Made by a program: the position numbers and the translations under genes. 64,000 nucleotides of DNA, taken from Lachnospiraceae bacterium. Its GTDB lineage: Bacteria; Bacillota; Clostridia; Lachnospirales; Lachnospiraceae. Positions 27,889 through 36,377 of the stretch are shown piece after piece. The notes beneath the pieces are model-generated. The model did no database searches. It was given only the letters and a program-made list of their open reading frames with translations, and was not told where the DNA came from. The stretch covers positions 1 through 64,000 of the forward strand of contig CAJTCY010000005.1 of assembly GCA_910575075.1 (NCBI GenBank). The letters are read 5' to 3'. Every line of letters starts with the position of its first letter. Position 1 is the stretch's first letter.

Positions 27889-28494
27889 TTACTTTCCAGC
27901 CTTAAGAAACAACCCTTTTTCTTTACAATAAATCTGTACAGATTGAAATCCATAATTATAAAAGATTGTCTCTAACTCTTTTTTGCTGTATATCCTCACA
28001 TCTCCACTTTTTGAAAAGGAAAACCAAAATTTATTTGCAAAAAATCTAATTACTGCTCCGAAATTAGGTTCAGCAATATACACTGTACCGTTTTTCTTTA
28101 AAACTCTCTTACATTCATTTACAAACCCCTGTGGATTATCAAAATGGTGAAACGCGCAACATACAGTTATAATATCAACGCTTTCGTCACTCCATGCAAG
28201 CGGATAACATGGCTTTACTTCAAAGTTCATATTAGGATAACGCATTTTTGCGGCATGAATCATATTCTCTGATACATCTATTCCATTTGCTTGAATATTT
28301 TCTCTTTTTGATAATTCCCGCAACAGCGTTCCGTTTCCACATGCAACATCAAGAACCACATCGCCATCACTCAAATCTATGGTATTAGACAGTTCTTCTA
28401 TATGAAATCTGGTATATCGTCCTTCTCTCGACGTATCATATCCAGATGCTATTTTGTTGTACATAATCCTTGATTCTTCTGTTTTATTATTCAC
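27889..28494 (-). CDS. Class I SAM-dependent methyltransferase
   Basis: 201 residues from a GTG at 28494, preceded by AGGGG. The longer GTG frame at 28545 is rejected because its first codons are the promoter -10 box. Motif I is VVLDVACGNGTLLREL, followed by the acidic loop NGIDVSENMI and ITVCCAFHHFDNP, as in the Methyltransf_11/UbiE-like group. Substrate is unknown; small-molecule methylation is most likely. The promoter is one of three nearly identical ones in this region. Confidence 0.8.
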   Translation of the reverse strand: MNNKTEESRIMYNKIASGYDTSREGRYTRFHIEELSNTIDLSDGDVVLDVACGNGTLLRELSKRENIQANGIDVSENMIHAAKMRYPNMNFEVKPCYPLAWSDESVDIITVCCAFHHFDNPQGFVNECKRVLKKNGTVYIAEPNFGAVIRFFANKFWFSFSKSGDVRIYSKKELETIFYNYGFQSVQIYCKEKGLFLKAGK

Positions 28495-28536
28495 TTCGTT
28501 TCCCCTATCCCGATTTATCGAGCTGATTTTTTTCCA

Positions 28537-28565
28537 ATTATACACGAAATCTTAACTTTTTTCAA
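28537..28565 (-). promoter_or_regulatory. Shared-type promoter, copy 1
   Basis: Minus strand TTGAAA (28560-28565), a 17-base spacer ending in TTTCGTG, and TATAAT (28537-28542). The block from the spacer end to about 20 bases past the -10 box is nearly repeated at 35012 and 39901. Confidence 0.8.
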
Positions 28566-28650
28566 TTTCCCCAACTACGTTTGCTTAATCAAACTTAAAT
28601 ATTAGATTTCAGCCACTTCTAAATCAACGTACAACCATGTGTAAAATAAA

Positions 28651-28692
28651 GGAAGTGGCGCTGCCGTTTCAAAGCAATTTTGCACCACTTCC
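28651..28692. terminator. Terminator-like hairpin
   Basis: GGAAGTGGCGC (28651-28661) pairs with GCACCACTTCC (28682-28692), with one G-T pair. Weaker outer pairing of AAAATAAAGG and CCTTATTTT extends it. It lies 88 bases past the stop of the minus-strand gene at 28780. Confidence 0.55.
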
Positions 28693-28779
28693 ATACGTTC
28701 CTTATTTTAATAGTCCCTCTGTCAATCAGGACTAAAGCCGCTTTCCATCTCGGTCCAAGCGGATAACAAACAATGCTCC

Positions 28780-29610
28780 TTATTCCTTTGAAGAACTGCC
28801 TCTTCGGGATGACAGAGGCCGGGCAAGCAATTCTTCATACTGCCGCAAAGCCTTATTATAAATAGTACTCGGAACTACCCATTTATTTCCTGCTTCCTGA
28901 ATCTTTCCGTTTTGCACAATACACTTTGTTTCATTAAGGGTGAATTCCCTGCTCGTATCTATGCCCAATTCCTGGAGCAGGCTCAGCAGCATGGGCGTAT
29001 GTTCCTGCCAAATAGCAAGGGAAGAGCACTGCTGGTCTGCGAAATGGATCAACGCATTTAACCCATATTCCAAATGCCGAACTTTCTCGTCATCCTCTGC
29101 ACTTCCAGTTCCATAGCCGGTTGTTTCTATGTAGTCCTCGCACACCCTCAGCTTATAGCCGTTTCCTAAGTCGAACACGTCGCCCACTGCAATATTCATG
29201 CTGTTGGTTGCAGCGTCATATGCTTTTGACTGATGCGTCTTGTAGGGGCTTTTTGTATCATTCCATCCAGGAGGCAGCAAATGAGTCGCAGCCACATAGT
29301 TGGTAAGTACTTTTTTCCCATTAACGCTATAAGAAGTCTCTCCTCCATTGACAATCTCACAGGTGATCTCATACTCATTTACGTCCGGTTGAAACCAAGT
29401 TTTCCCCAATGCACCGTTTAGGTCAATTAGTGTCTCAATGTTATATTTTTTACACGAATCGTATCCATTGAGGGTTTCGGAATCTTCCCCGGATAATGTT
29501 CCGTTAAAATAGTCCACAAATTCGTCTGAGGAACCATCTTTAGTTGACAGCTTTCCTGTCTGTGAGTTATAGATATAGGTCTGGACAGACCCGATTCCGG
29601 TAATACTCAT
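28780..29610 (-). CDS. Unknown conserved-looking protein (MSITGIGS type)
   Basis: 276 residues. The ATG at 29610 is preferred over the GTG two codons before it, since AAAGG lies at the right distance. I recognise no enzymatic motif. There is no signal peptide. The N-terminal third (YIYNSQTGKLSTKDGSSDEF, then VDYFNGTLSG) reads like a structural or effector-type domain. The middle has a Gly-rich strand region and the end is basic with a serine run. It has its own ribosome site and terminator and stands alone. Function is unknown. Confidence 0.6.
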   Translation of the reverse strand: MSITGIGSVQTYIYNSQTGKLSTKDGSSDEFVDYFNGTLSGEDSETLNGYDSCKKYNIETLIDLNGALGKTWFQPDVNEYEITCEIVNGGETSYSVNGKKVLTNYVAATHLLPPGWNDTKSPYKTHQSKAYDAATNSMNIAVGDVFDLGNGYKLRVCEDYIETTGYGTGSAEDDEKVRHLEYGLNALIHFADQQCSSLAIWQEHTPMLLSLLQELGIDTSREFTLNETKCIVQNGKIQEAGNKWVVPSTIYNKALRQYEELLARPLSSRRGSSSKE

Positions 29611-29786
29611 ATGCACCTTTCCTTTCCATATTAATATTTATTGCAACTGCAATTTTCTTTTCCCCTCCTTTCCTTCCATATTTTATTATATTTTACAGAA
29701 TCTATATTTGTCAATATTATTTTAGTTTTTCTATATATTGATTTTCTATATTGTATATGCTATAAATATAAAAAAGGATATCACAT

Positions 29787-30131
29787 ATGGAAAATAAAAG
29801 TAATTTTAGACGTGGCTCTGTAGAGCTTTTGATACTTCATTTATTAAGTCAAAAAGATTATTACGGATATGAGCTTTCACAAACAATCAAGGAACAATCT
29901 GACTCGGTATTAAATATACCTGTTGGCTCTCTTTATCCTGCACTATATAAGCTGATTGATGCTGGTTATATTTCTGATTATAAGAAACAAGCAGGGCGTC
30001 GACTGATTCGAGTGTATTATCACATTGAAGCTTCGGGAATAAATCGATTAAATACATTAATTGCAGATTATAACTCTACTATTGCTGCTGTACAACAAGT
30101 TTTGAATTACAAACCTAAAACGGAGATATGA
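29787..30131 (+). CDS. PadR family transcriptional regulator
   Basis: 114 residues. The winged-helix signature is clear: RRGSVELLILHLLSQKDYYG, then GSLYPALYKLIDAGYI and a beta-wing. PadR regulators sense small molecules or membrane stress and usually control a neighbouring membrane-protein operon. Here it is the first of three tightly packed genes: the next starts 4 bases later and the third overlaps by 4 bases. An AT-rich promoter region with repeated TATAT blocks precedes it. Confidence 0.92.
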   Translation: MENKSNFRRGSVELLILHLLSQKDYYGYELSQTIKEQSDSVLNIPVGSLYPALYKLIDAGYISDYKKQAGRRLIRVYYHIEASGINRLNTLIADYNSTIAAVQQVLNYKPKTEI

Positions 30132-30134
30132 TAA

Positions 30135-30533
30135 ATGATTGATAAGGAACAAATAATATATTCTTATATAAAAGAAATAAAACATTACCTTCCCCTCTAC
30201 AAATCAAAAGAAAAAAATTTTGTCAATGATTTACAAAATGCCATTATGGACTTTTCTAATGAAACCAAAGAATTTACATACAATGAATTGCTTAACCACT
30301 TTGGTGAACCAAAGGATTTAGTTGCAAACTATTTATTAGAAGCAGATGCCCAACATTTAAGCAAGGAAATTCGCTATTCGCACCATATTAAGTTAATTTC
30401 AATATTTTCAATCGGTGCTGTTATCGTGTCACTTGTTATTGTTATAATGTTGCAGTATCTCTCCTACTATCATGCACACACATCCTACATATCCAGAGAA
30501 ATAACTATCATAGAGGAGGATAACAACAAATGA
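30135..30533 (+). CDS. Small membrane protein of PadR operon
   Basis: 132 residues. The N-terminal 85 residues form a soluble helical domain (YSYIKEIKHYLPLYKSKEKN, then NELLNHFGEPKDLVANYL) like the DUF1700 group often found beside PadR genes. One hydrophobic segment follows (about 88-112, IKLISIFSIGAVIVSLVIVI), then a short tail. It may work as a membrane partner of the regulator. The operon arrangement is seen directly; the role is inferred. Confidence 0.7.
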   Translation: MIDKEQIIYSYIKEIKHYLPLYKSKEKNFVNDLQNAIMDFSNETKEFTYNELLNHFGEPKDLVANYLLEADAQHLSKEIRYSHHIKLISIFSIGAVIVSLVIVIMLQYLSYYHAHTSYISREITIIEEDNNK

Positions 30534-31045
30534 ATCAATGTAAAACAAACAAACTCTTTCATGCAACAATATTAGCAATTGCCCTCATGCTTGTGGCAGG
30601 CAGCCACACAAGAACAGTACAAGCCGCTGATACATCTACGCCACCTCAAAGTGCAGAAAAAATTGCAGATGATTTATACTGCATTACAACAATAGAAATA
30701 ACATCAAACAATGTCTTAGATAAAAGCACTGAAACTTCTCGTTCTTCTAAAACAAAATCAGGAAGTAAAACTGTCAAATATCAGAATAGTGAAGGGAAAA
30801 CACTGTGGTATGTAAAAGTATCTGGAACCTTTTCGTATGATGGAAACAGCTCTCGATGCACCTCTGTATCTGTATCAGCAGCTTCCTACGACAAAAATTG
30901 GACAATATCTAATAAAAGTAGTAGCAAATCAGGAAACACTGCTTTTGCCACTGCAACCGGCATATTAAACCAAAACTCTTTGTTCAGCCAAACCATTGCA
31001 AGAACTGTATCATTAAGTTGCTCCAAAAATGGTACTCTTTCATAA
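30530..31045 (+). CDS. Secreted Ser/Thr-rich protein of PadR operon
   Basis: 171 residues with a Sec signal peptide ending near TVQAADTST. The mature protein is small, rich in Ser, Thr and Lys, and contains a beta-sandwich-like stretch (TLWYVKVSGTFSYDGNSSRC, then SVSVSAASY). Two Cys in the mature part could pair. Its ATG overlaps the preceding stop (ATGA). I know of similar small secreted proteins in gut Firmicutes but no function. Confidence 0.65.
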   Translation: MNQCKTNKLFHATILAIALMLVAGSHTRTVQAADTSTPPQSAEKIADDLYCITTIEITSNNVLDKSTETSRSSKTKSGSKTVKYQNSEGKTLWYVKVSGTFSYDGNSSRCTSVSVSAASYDKNWTISNKSSSKSGNTAFATATGILNQNSLFSQTIARTVSLSCSKNGTLS

Positions 31046-31178
31046 CATCATTGTCGGTGGAGAATTATTTCTCTGCCGATAATCTATCTTAACCATCTCC
31101 GTCCATATATGTACTTCAAAATAATTATAAAATGTTCTTTTTCTGAAATTCAAATTAATGCCTTATTCAAAACATACT

Positions 31179-31220
31179 ATTCTTACACAAAGACTAATGC
31201 TTTGCATTTTGTGTAAGAAT
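31179..31220. other. 13-bp inverted repeat
   Basis: ATTCTTACACAAA (31179-31191) is the exact reverse complement of 31208-31220. It lies about 30 bases upstream of the frame at 31250. It could be an operator or the stem of a transcript hairpin; there is no T-run. Confidence 0.45.
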
Positions 31221-31249
31221 ATGATAGCATGAATGCATGAGATTTACAG

Positions 31250-31663
31250 ATGAGGGGATTAACAAAATACATTGATGATATGAAATCCACATCATGGAAC
31301 GATTGCAGAAACATTCCAGAATGGAAAACAGATTTAAAAGCATTAATTCGCCTTCGTCATATCAGGAATTATCTGGCGCATACGGAAGGGGCATTCCATG
31401 AAACAGTCTGCACTCAAACTGACATCGACTTAACCCAAAATTTTCAACAGCGTATTATGAACCATTCGGACCCCCTGGCTATGCTACACCAAATGTCTCA
31501 ATCAAAAAAACAGACGCAAGAACCAGATTTTTGCTTTCTTTTAAGTTCCACTCATCCAGCAAAAGTCGTCCAATCATTTCATAGGAAAAGTAATGGCCTG
31601 CTCATCTGCAATTACATTATGTGTCCAGCCTATAGGACAGATTTTGTAAGGTTTTTTGTTTGA
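31250..31663 (+). CDS. Hypothetical protein, probably N-terminally cut
   Basis: 137 residues, no good ribosome site. The stretch LKALIRLRHIRNYLAHTEG looks like the end of a helical HEPN-like or cell-contact domain that normally has more sequence before it. The C-terminal 50 residues look less protein-like. This may be a fragment of a longer gene. I include it because the first 80 residues have normal coding character. Confidence 0.35.
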   Translation: MRGLTKYIDDMKSTSWNDCRNIPEWKTDLKALIRLRHIRNYLAHTEGAFHETVCTQTDIDLTQNFQQRIMNHSDPLAMLHQMSQSKKQTQEPDFCFLLSSTHPAKVVQSFHRKSNGLLICNYIMCPAYRTDFVRFFV

Positions 31664-31696
31664 CAGATTTCATAATATGGTCTACTTCTGTTTCCG

Positions 31697-32125
31697 TTAC
31701 TCTAAATCCTCCATTTTAAAGTTTTCTGTTTTCAGATCACAATAGTACCTCCCCTTTATTGCTGTAAACTTCAATACACAATAATCCGGGTCAGTAATCC
31801 CCTGTTTATAAAACATGGTATCACCCGTACGCCAAATTTCCCGTTTTATATTATCGTCCTGTAAAACTTCCATTGTACCTGTCAGCATCATGCCTTCATA
31901 CTTAAAACACCCTCTATGATAGAAATAGATACTTGCCCGCGGATTCGTCAGAAACTGCTGCGAACGCATGGAAGATGTATTTGTCGAAAAATAAAAACAA
32001 TTTCCATCTATCTTGCGTGGTGTAAACATTGCTTTTATATTTGGAAAACCATCTTCATCCATTGAACCAACAAAAACAGTTTTTTGTTTCTGAATAAAAT
32101 CGATTATATATTTTCTTTTTTTCAT
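31697..32125 (-). CDS. Pyridoxamine 5'-phosphate oxidase family protein
   Basis: 142 residues, a split-barrel flavin-binding fold of the general stress protein 26 type. Typical segments are VFVGSMDEDGFPNIKAMFTP, FYFSTNTSSMRSQQFLTNPR and ASIYFYHRGCFKYEGMML. These small proteins bind FMN or related cofactors and reduce diverse compounds. It is 25 bases after a MarR gene in the same direction, a common redox or drug-response pairing. Confidence 0.85.
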   Translation of the reverse strand: MKKRKYIIDFIQKQKTVFVGSMDEDGFPNIKAMFTPRKIDGNCFYFSTNTSSMRSQQFLTNPRASIYFYHRGCFKYEGMMLTGTMEVLQDDNIKREIWRTGDTMFYKQGITDPDYCVLKFTAIKGRYYCDLKTENFKMEDLE

Positions 32126-32150
32126 TTAAAATTCTCCTGCTTTAACGTTA

Positions 32151-32597
32151 TTAGCTTGTATGCAGATTTTTTATTAAGGTTTCTAATATCCGGGCAAGAT
32201 ACTGTTCAAATTGTTTTTGCTCTTGATCTGAAAAACCTTGATAAAATAACTCATTCATCTGCTGAGATACAGCTTCGTATTTCATTTGTATAGATTTTGC
32301 ATATTCAGTAAGCGATATAATGGTCTGGCGGCGATTCTGGGGATTGACATTTCTTTCCACAATTCCCTTATTTACCATACCGTTTATTACAACTGATACC
32401 GTATTCTTAGCAAGAGAGGTTTTCTCACTTATTTCACTGATCGTAAGCTTATCTGTTTTCCACAAGATAAATAGAACAATTATAAGTTTACCACCAATCG
32501 CTGTAAAAAGCAATATCCAGACACGCTCTGATATTTGTCTTCTGCCGTCTTTTCCAAACCATTGGTTCCCCTGTCTGACAGTTCTCTCACACCTCAT
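32151..32597 (-). CDS. MarR family transcriptional regulator
   Basis: 148 residues. The winged helix includes LTISEISEKTSLAKNTVSVV, then NPQNRRQTIISLT, the MarR wing. The N-terminal 25 residues are basic and unusual for the family. The ATG overlaps the stop of the GrpB-like gene (TAATG), so it depends on upstream transcription. Likely represses itself and the flavin-type gene after it. Confidence 0.82.
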   Translation of the reverse strand: MRCERTVRQGNQWFGKDGRRQISERVWILLFTAIGGKLIIVLFILWKTDKLTISEISEKTSLAKNTVSVVINGMVNKGIVERNVNPQNRRQTIISLTEYAKSIQMKYEAVSQQMNELFYQGFSDQEQKQFEQYLARILETLIKNLHTS

Positions 32598-33154
32598 TAT
32601 ATATTCCTATACAGAAACTTCGCTTTCTCTGTGTACTTTTGGACAAATTCAGCTTTAGCATTTGTATATGCGTCTCTGTCATATTCATATTCTTTCCATA
32701 ACTTCAATTTCAGTTTCTCATATTCGCTTGCAACATCCGGATGCTCAATAAGATAATCTCTAAAATACAATTCATTGTTATCTCCGATGTATCTTAAATG
32801 TAAATGATATACCTTTTCGGCAAAGCCTTTTTCTGTATATCCCTTGTTGAAAGAAATCTTTTTTGCATTCTCATGCATACAAATGTAGCCGCAATTTCCC
32901 AGCAAATCCTTATAATCTGATAATTTAGATTCCTTTGGAACTTCCACAAGAATATCAATAATTGGTTTTGCCCAAATAGAACCAATTGCCGTACTCCCTA
33001 TATGACTTATTCTTGCACCTGGCGGCATTTCCTTTTTCAAAAATATTTCTTCCTTCAAATACCACTCTTTCCAATCAATCTGATGTTCTGTCAAAAAAAT
33101 AGGAAATAGCTGCCATAATTCTTCCAAACTCATTTCTGATAATTTCTTACTCAA
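32597..33154 (-). CDS. GrpB/UPF0157 nucleotidyltransferase-like protein
   Basis: 185 residues. The GrpB motif is ISHIGSTAIGSIWAKPIIDI with downstream HLHLRYIGDNNELYFRDYL, which places it in the nucleotidyltransferase-fold UPF0157 family. The biological role is not settled for the family. First gene of a three-gene minus-strand unit with MarR and the PNPOx-like gene. Confidence 0.85.
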   Translation of the reverse strand: MSKKLSEMSLEELWQLFPIFLTEHQIDWKEWYLKEEIFLKKEMPPGARISHIGSTAIGSIWAKPIIDILVEVPKESKLSDYKDLLGNCGYICMHENAKKISFNKGYTEKGFAEKVYHLHLRYIGDNNELYFRDYLIEHPDVASEYEKLKLKLWKEYEYDRDAYTNAKAEFVQKYTEKAKFLYRNI

Positions 33155-33297
33155 TTAAACACCTCGTAAAACTTCCCCAACAACCGTATAGATATTTGAT
33201 TCTTCCATATCCAGCTCATTCAACAAATTTCGCTTATTTTTCGCTGTACTCGTGGACCATCTGAAATGATATAGGTTATGTTATCAAAGATTAGGTT

Positions 33298-33831
33298 TTA
33301 TTTTAATATCAAAGCACCAATTTGCTGCACTATTTGGCTTGAAAATTCATGTGTCTGCAGCAGCTTTGTCGGTGGCAAAGTTGAGTCAATGATAAAATTA
33401 GCCACTCCATATATCAAATGACAGATTGTAAAAATGGAAATTAAAACAAGCGCCATCATATTCTTTCTGTCAACTGCAAAAAATATAAATGCCAAACACG
33501 GAAAAACCGTTAATCCTAATATGATAACCGTATTTACTATACCGGCATAATAACTTATCCAACTCACAAAATATAATAAACAGCAGATGATCACAGCGAT
33601 AACCAAAGGCGTAATGCGAAGTTTACAACTCTTTCTATTCACAAAAATACAAAGTGCAATAACCATCAGCACTTGACATATCGAGGCTATGATATCAACC
33701 GCTTCTGTAACAGATTCTGCTCTCAGCACATCGTTTGGCGCAGGAACAGCAAACCAAATAAAATTAGGGACCATAATAATCAAGAATAATAACAGTCCCC
33801 AAATATCAAAACCTAATTTGTACTTTTTCAA
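33298..33831 (-). CDS. Five-segment membrane protein, unknown
   Basis: 177 residues with about five hydrophobic segments (near 10-30, 48-64, 74-98, 100-120 and 124-146). No transporter signature is visible. It begins 2 bases after the stop of an acetyltransferase gene in the same direction. Function unknown. Confidence 0.65.
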   Translation of the reverse strand: MKKYKLGFDIWGLLLFLIIMVPNFIWFAVPAPNDVLRAESVTEAVDIIASICQVLMVIALCIFVNRKSCKLRITPLVIAVIICCLLYFVSWISYYAGIVNTVIILGLTVFPCLAFIFFAVDRKNMMALVLISIFTICHLIYGVANFIIDSTLPPTKLLQTHEFSSQIVQQIGALILK

Positions 33832-33833
33832 TT

Positions 33834-34346
33834 TTAAAATATCTCCTTTATTCTTGAATACATCTTCATATCAACCACGTTTCCATTTTTCACAGCATTG
33901 TTTCTTAATGTTCCCTCATACTGAAAACCTGCTTTTTCCAACACCCGGCAAGAAGCTATATTGTATGTAAATGGCTCTGCATAGATACGGATAATATCAC
34001 TTTGGGCAAAAACATACTCGCAAATTTGTTTTACAGCTTCCGTCATAATGCCTTTCCCCCAGTATTCTTCAGCAATATAATATCCCAACTCAGCAGTCTG
34101 CCTATGTATGTTGCCCTGACGAAAAACACCAATACTGCCAATCACTTTGTTATCTACAATAATAGCAAAAGCAAATGTTTCATTTTCATCTGCAGAAAGC
34201 ATATCAGATATAAAATCTGCCCCATCCTGCTCTGTATAAGGATAAGGTAATCCATCCCGAAGATTATCTTGTATTTTTTTATTTGAAAGGGCTGCCGCCA
34301 AATTTCCCGCGTCCGATAACTCCCATTTTCTTATTTTGCATTTCAT
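33834..34346 (-). CDS. GNAT acetyltransferase, RimJ/RimL-like
   Basis: 170 residues. The acetyl-CoA site is AELGYYIAEEYWGKGIMTEA and the C-terminal part NIASCRVLEKAGFQYEGTLR is typical of the RimJ/RimL N-acetyltransferase branch. These modify protein N-termini or small amines such as drugs. Target is unknown. Confidence 0.88.
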   Translation of the reverse strand: MKCKIRKWELSDAGNLAAALSNKKIQDNLRDGLPYPYTEQDGADFISDMLSADENETFAFAIIVDNKVIGSIGVFRQGNIHRQTAELGYYIAEEYWGKGIMTEAVKQICEYVFAQSDIIRIYAEPFTYNIASCRVLEKAGFQYEGTLRNNAVKNGNVVDMKMYSRIKEIF

Positions 34347-34401
34347 TTATCTATACCTCCATGATGGATCTAAGATAGCTGTATTATGCTTTATAGAAAT
34401 T

Positions 34402-34521
34402 TCATTTTCCAAACAATTTATAAACTGCGTACCACAGCCTTGCCTTTGAGAACTCTACTACCTCTTTCGGATATTCTCTTTCTCTGATTTTCCGAATTCT
34501 ATAATCCATTTCTCTCAGCAT
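34402..34521 (-). pseudogene. Short remnant resembling a GNAT N-terminus
   Basis: A 39-codon frame starting MLREMDYRIRKIREREYP with AGGAG close upstream; the fifth codon, at 34509, has better spacing. The MDYRIRKI opening is typical of small GNAT acetyltransferases, but the rest of such a protein is missing and the end (LWYAVYKLFGK) does not match it. Best read as a cut-off gene. Confidence 0.35.
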
Positions 34522-34550
34522 CTCCTATCTGTTAATTCAGCAAACAAAAA

Positions 34551-34967
34551 TTATATAATTATCAGATCAGATTTTTTCTTTTGTATTTCTTTATAAAACT
34601 GTTGCTTATTCTGTAATGAAATCATTACCGTTTTTCCGTTTTTATATTGAATCTTAATTCTGTCAAATGATGCTGCCAAAGAGGACGAAAAGTCTCTTGT
34701 TGTCCTGATTTCTTTCATATCATTATATAAAATACTGACTCTGACAACTCCAAAAACAATAAGCAAACTATCACTTTTTAGTTCTACAAAATTGCGGAAT
34801 ATGATGGAAATAAAAAATGCCTCTATGAAAACAAATATTGAGAATACAACAGCCAAAACAAATGCTTCTCCATCTATAACCGCTAACACAATAACAGGAA
34901 TAAGAATTACTGCGACAATTATCATAATACTATAAAACCATTTTGCTATTTTTCCTTTAAATCTCAT
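34551..34967 (-). CDS. Small membrane protein with PH-like domain
   Basis: 138 residues. Two membrane helices (about 10-30 and 33-57) are followed by a soluble beta-rich domain (LIVFGVVRVSILYNDMKEIR, then RIKIQYKNGKTVMISLQ) like bacterial PH domains of the YdbS/YdbT type. It is transcribed from the second copy of the shared promoter. Role unknown. Confidence 0.6.
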   Translation of the reverse strand: MRFKGKIAKWFYSIMIIVAVILIPVIVLAVIDGEAFVLAVVFSIFVFIEAFFISIIFRNFVELKSDSLLIVFGVVRVSILYNDMKEIRTTRDFSSSLAASFDRIKIQYKNGKTVMISLQNKQQFYKEIQKKKSDLIII

Positions 34968-35011
34968 GATTTACACCTCATAATTCCTGATTTTTTGTCT
35001 GACTTTTTTCA

Positions 35012-35040
35012 ATTATACACGAAAACATATGATTTTACAA
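35012..35040 (-). promoter_or_regulatory. Shared-type promoter, copy 2
   Basis: Minus strand TTGTAA (35035-35040), a 17-base spacer ending GTTTTCGTG, and TATAAT (35012-35017), followed by TGAAAAAAGTCAGAC. Matches copies at 28537 and 39901. Confidence 0.8.
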
Positions 35041-35098
35041 TTATTCCGCAAAAATGCGTTGCACGCGAAATCCGCTGACTGGCAGAACATCAGGATAT

Positions 35099-35248
35099 TT
35101 ACCATTTTGCTTCTTTTGAAGCTGCCTGCCAGATAAGGGGGGCAGACTTCATCCGCTGAAACACAGGCAAACCGAAAAACCATTTATGGTTTGAAAACTC
35201 CCAACTCCTGCGCTGCTCTCTGGCAGTTACAAATAGCTCATTCTTCAT
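35099..35248 (-). CDS. Small ORF with strong ribosome site
   Basis: A 49-codon frame (MKNELFVTAREQRRSWEFSN...) preceded by AAAGGAGG at ideal spacing. It is basic and Trp-rich. The opening recalls the first helix of XRE regulators, so it may be a decayed regulator remnant. It could also be a real small protein. No promoter is obvious. Confidence 0.35.
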   Translation of the reverse strand: MKNELFVTAREQRRSWEFSNHKWFFGLPVFQRMKSAPLIWQAASKEAKW

Positions 35249-35361
35249 TCAACATCCTCCTTTTGTTTAGCGTTTTTGTTAGATCCTGTAAGTGTAGTGT
35301 TCTGACCTGCTGATTTTTAGCCAAAAGCTCCTGGCAATCACAGTTGCTCTGATGTAAACTA

Positions 35362-35571
35362 AAAGAAATGCTGAATTTGGCTCTTCAATATGCCTTTCAG
35401 ATTACCGGTGCAGAAGCTGTTCAATGAAATGTTTTCAATGAAAATTCTTTAGCAAAGCATTGTTATGAGAAAGTTGGCTTTGTTGAAAGAAATATTGATA
35501 AAGATGTTTTTTCATACCAAGATGAGTTATGGAGCAGATGTAATATGATAGTTTCTAAACAATCATTTTAA
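35362..35571 (+). pseudogene. GNAT acetyltransferase remnant with stop codon
   Basis: One frame reads LNLALQYAFQITGAEAVQ, stop, NVFNENSLAKHCYEKVGF and on to a TAA at 35569. The NxxAxxxYEKxGF stretch is the conserved end of small-molecule acetyltransferases. The in-frame TGA at about 35425, and no start or acetyl-CoA loop before it, show decay. Confidence 0.75.
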
Positions 35572-35831
35572 TTTTCAGAAAGAATACATGATTATGTTTT
35601 AGTGTAACGTCTTCCAAATAACTCTGCTTTATCTGCAGAATAAATTTTCATTCTGTAAGGCAGATTTTTGTGGGTGCAGCGGTGGCGGTTATCATAAGGA
35701 GGGACCCATTTGCGGGAAGATGCCTTATGATGTACGGATAGTGTAGTGACATGTAGAAAATAACTGTTAAGGAAAATTTTCTAATTTGTGTCCAATAAGA
35801 ATATTACATATGCTAAATAGGAAATACCTAC
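35572..35831. other. Gap without recognisable gene
   Basis: About 260 bases between the decayed acetyltransferase and the MarR promoter. A GC-richer block near 35680-35740 contains AAGGAGG followed by no usable start. I see no conserved frame or clear RNA structure. Confidence 0.4.
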
Positions 35832-35874
35832 TTGACAATTCACATTTTATTCATTATACTTAGCTTACTAAGTA
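35832..35874 (+). promoter_or_regulatory. Promoter and operator of marR
   Basis: TTGACA (35832-35837), 17-base spacer, TATACT (35855-35860). The palindrome-like block ACTTAGCTTACTAAGT overlaps and follows the -10 box. A near copy lies upstream of the MATE gene at 36340. Together they look like binding sites for the MarR protein. Confidence 0.78.
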
Positions 35875-35889
35875 ATTGGAGGGCAGCTT

Positions 35890-36312
35890 ATGAAGCAAAA
35901 CAGACACGCCGCACGTTATATCAGCAAATTATCAAACAAATTACGCAGAAAAATTGACGCTTTTTCAAGCAAAGACAATTTCAGCGGTTCACAGGGAAAA
36001 GTGTTGCATTTCCTTTTAGCGCAAACAAATGATATTTTCCAAAAAGATATTGAAGAAGAATACAGTCTGCGTCCTTCAACGGCAACTGTACTTTTAAAAA
36101 AAATGGAGCAGAACGGTTTAATTTACCGTGAAGCTGCTGAAAATGATGCACGGTGGAAAAAAATCATTGTCAGTGAAAAGGCTCTGCAATACAAGGATAT
36201 TGTTATGGCTGACATACTGAACTTAGAAAAAGAACTGACACAGGGTATTTCGGAAAATGACCTTGACGTTTTTTTCAATGTTGTTGAAAAAATGCTTGAT
36301 AACATTTCCTAA
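35890..36312 (+). CDS. MarR family repressor beside a MATE pump
   Basis: 140 residues; GGAGGG upstream. The winged helix is DIEEEYSLRPSTATVLLKKM with the wing ENDARWKKIIVSEK. It is followed after 65 bases by a MATE efflux gene. Matching palindromes before both genes suggest it represses itself and the pump until a ligand binds. Confidence 0.92.
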   Translation: MKQNRHAARYISKLSNKLRRKIDAFSSKDNFSGSQGKVLHFLLAQTNDIFQKDIEEEYSLRPSTATVLLKKMEQNGLIYREAAENDARWKKIIVSEKALQYKDIVMADILNLEKELTQGISENDLDVFFNVVEKMLDNIS

Positions 36313-36339
36313 AACTGTTATCCGGCATTTTTTATCCAT

Positions 36340-36357
36340 ATACTTAGTAAACTAAAT
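36340..36357 (+). promoter_or_regulatory. Second MarR-type operator before MATE gene
   Basis: ACTTAGTAAACTAAAT matches the block ACTTAGCTTACTAAGT in the marR promoter. It sits about 20 bases before the MATE start. Confidence 0.55.
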
Positions 36358-36377
36358 ATTTTGTGGAGGTTATAAAA

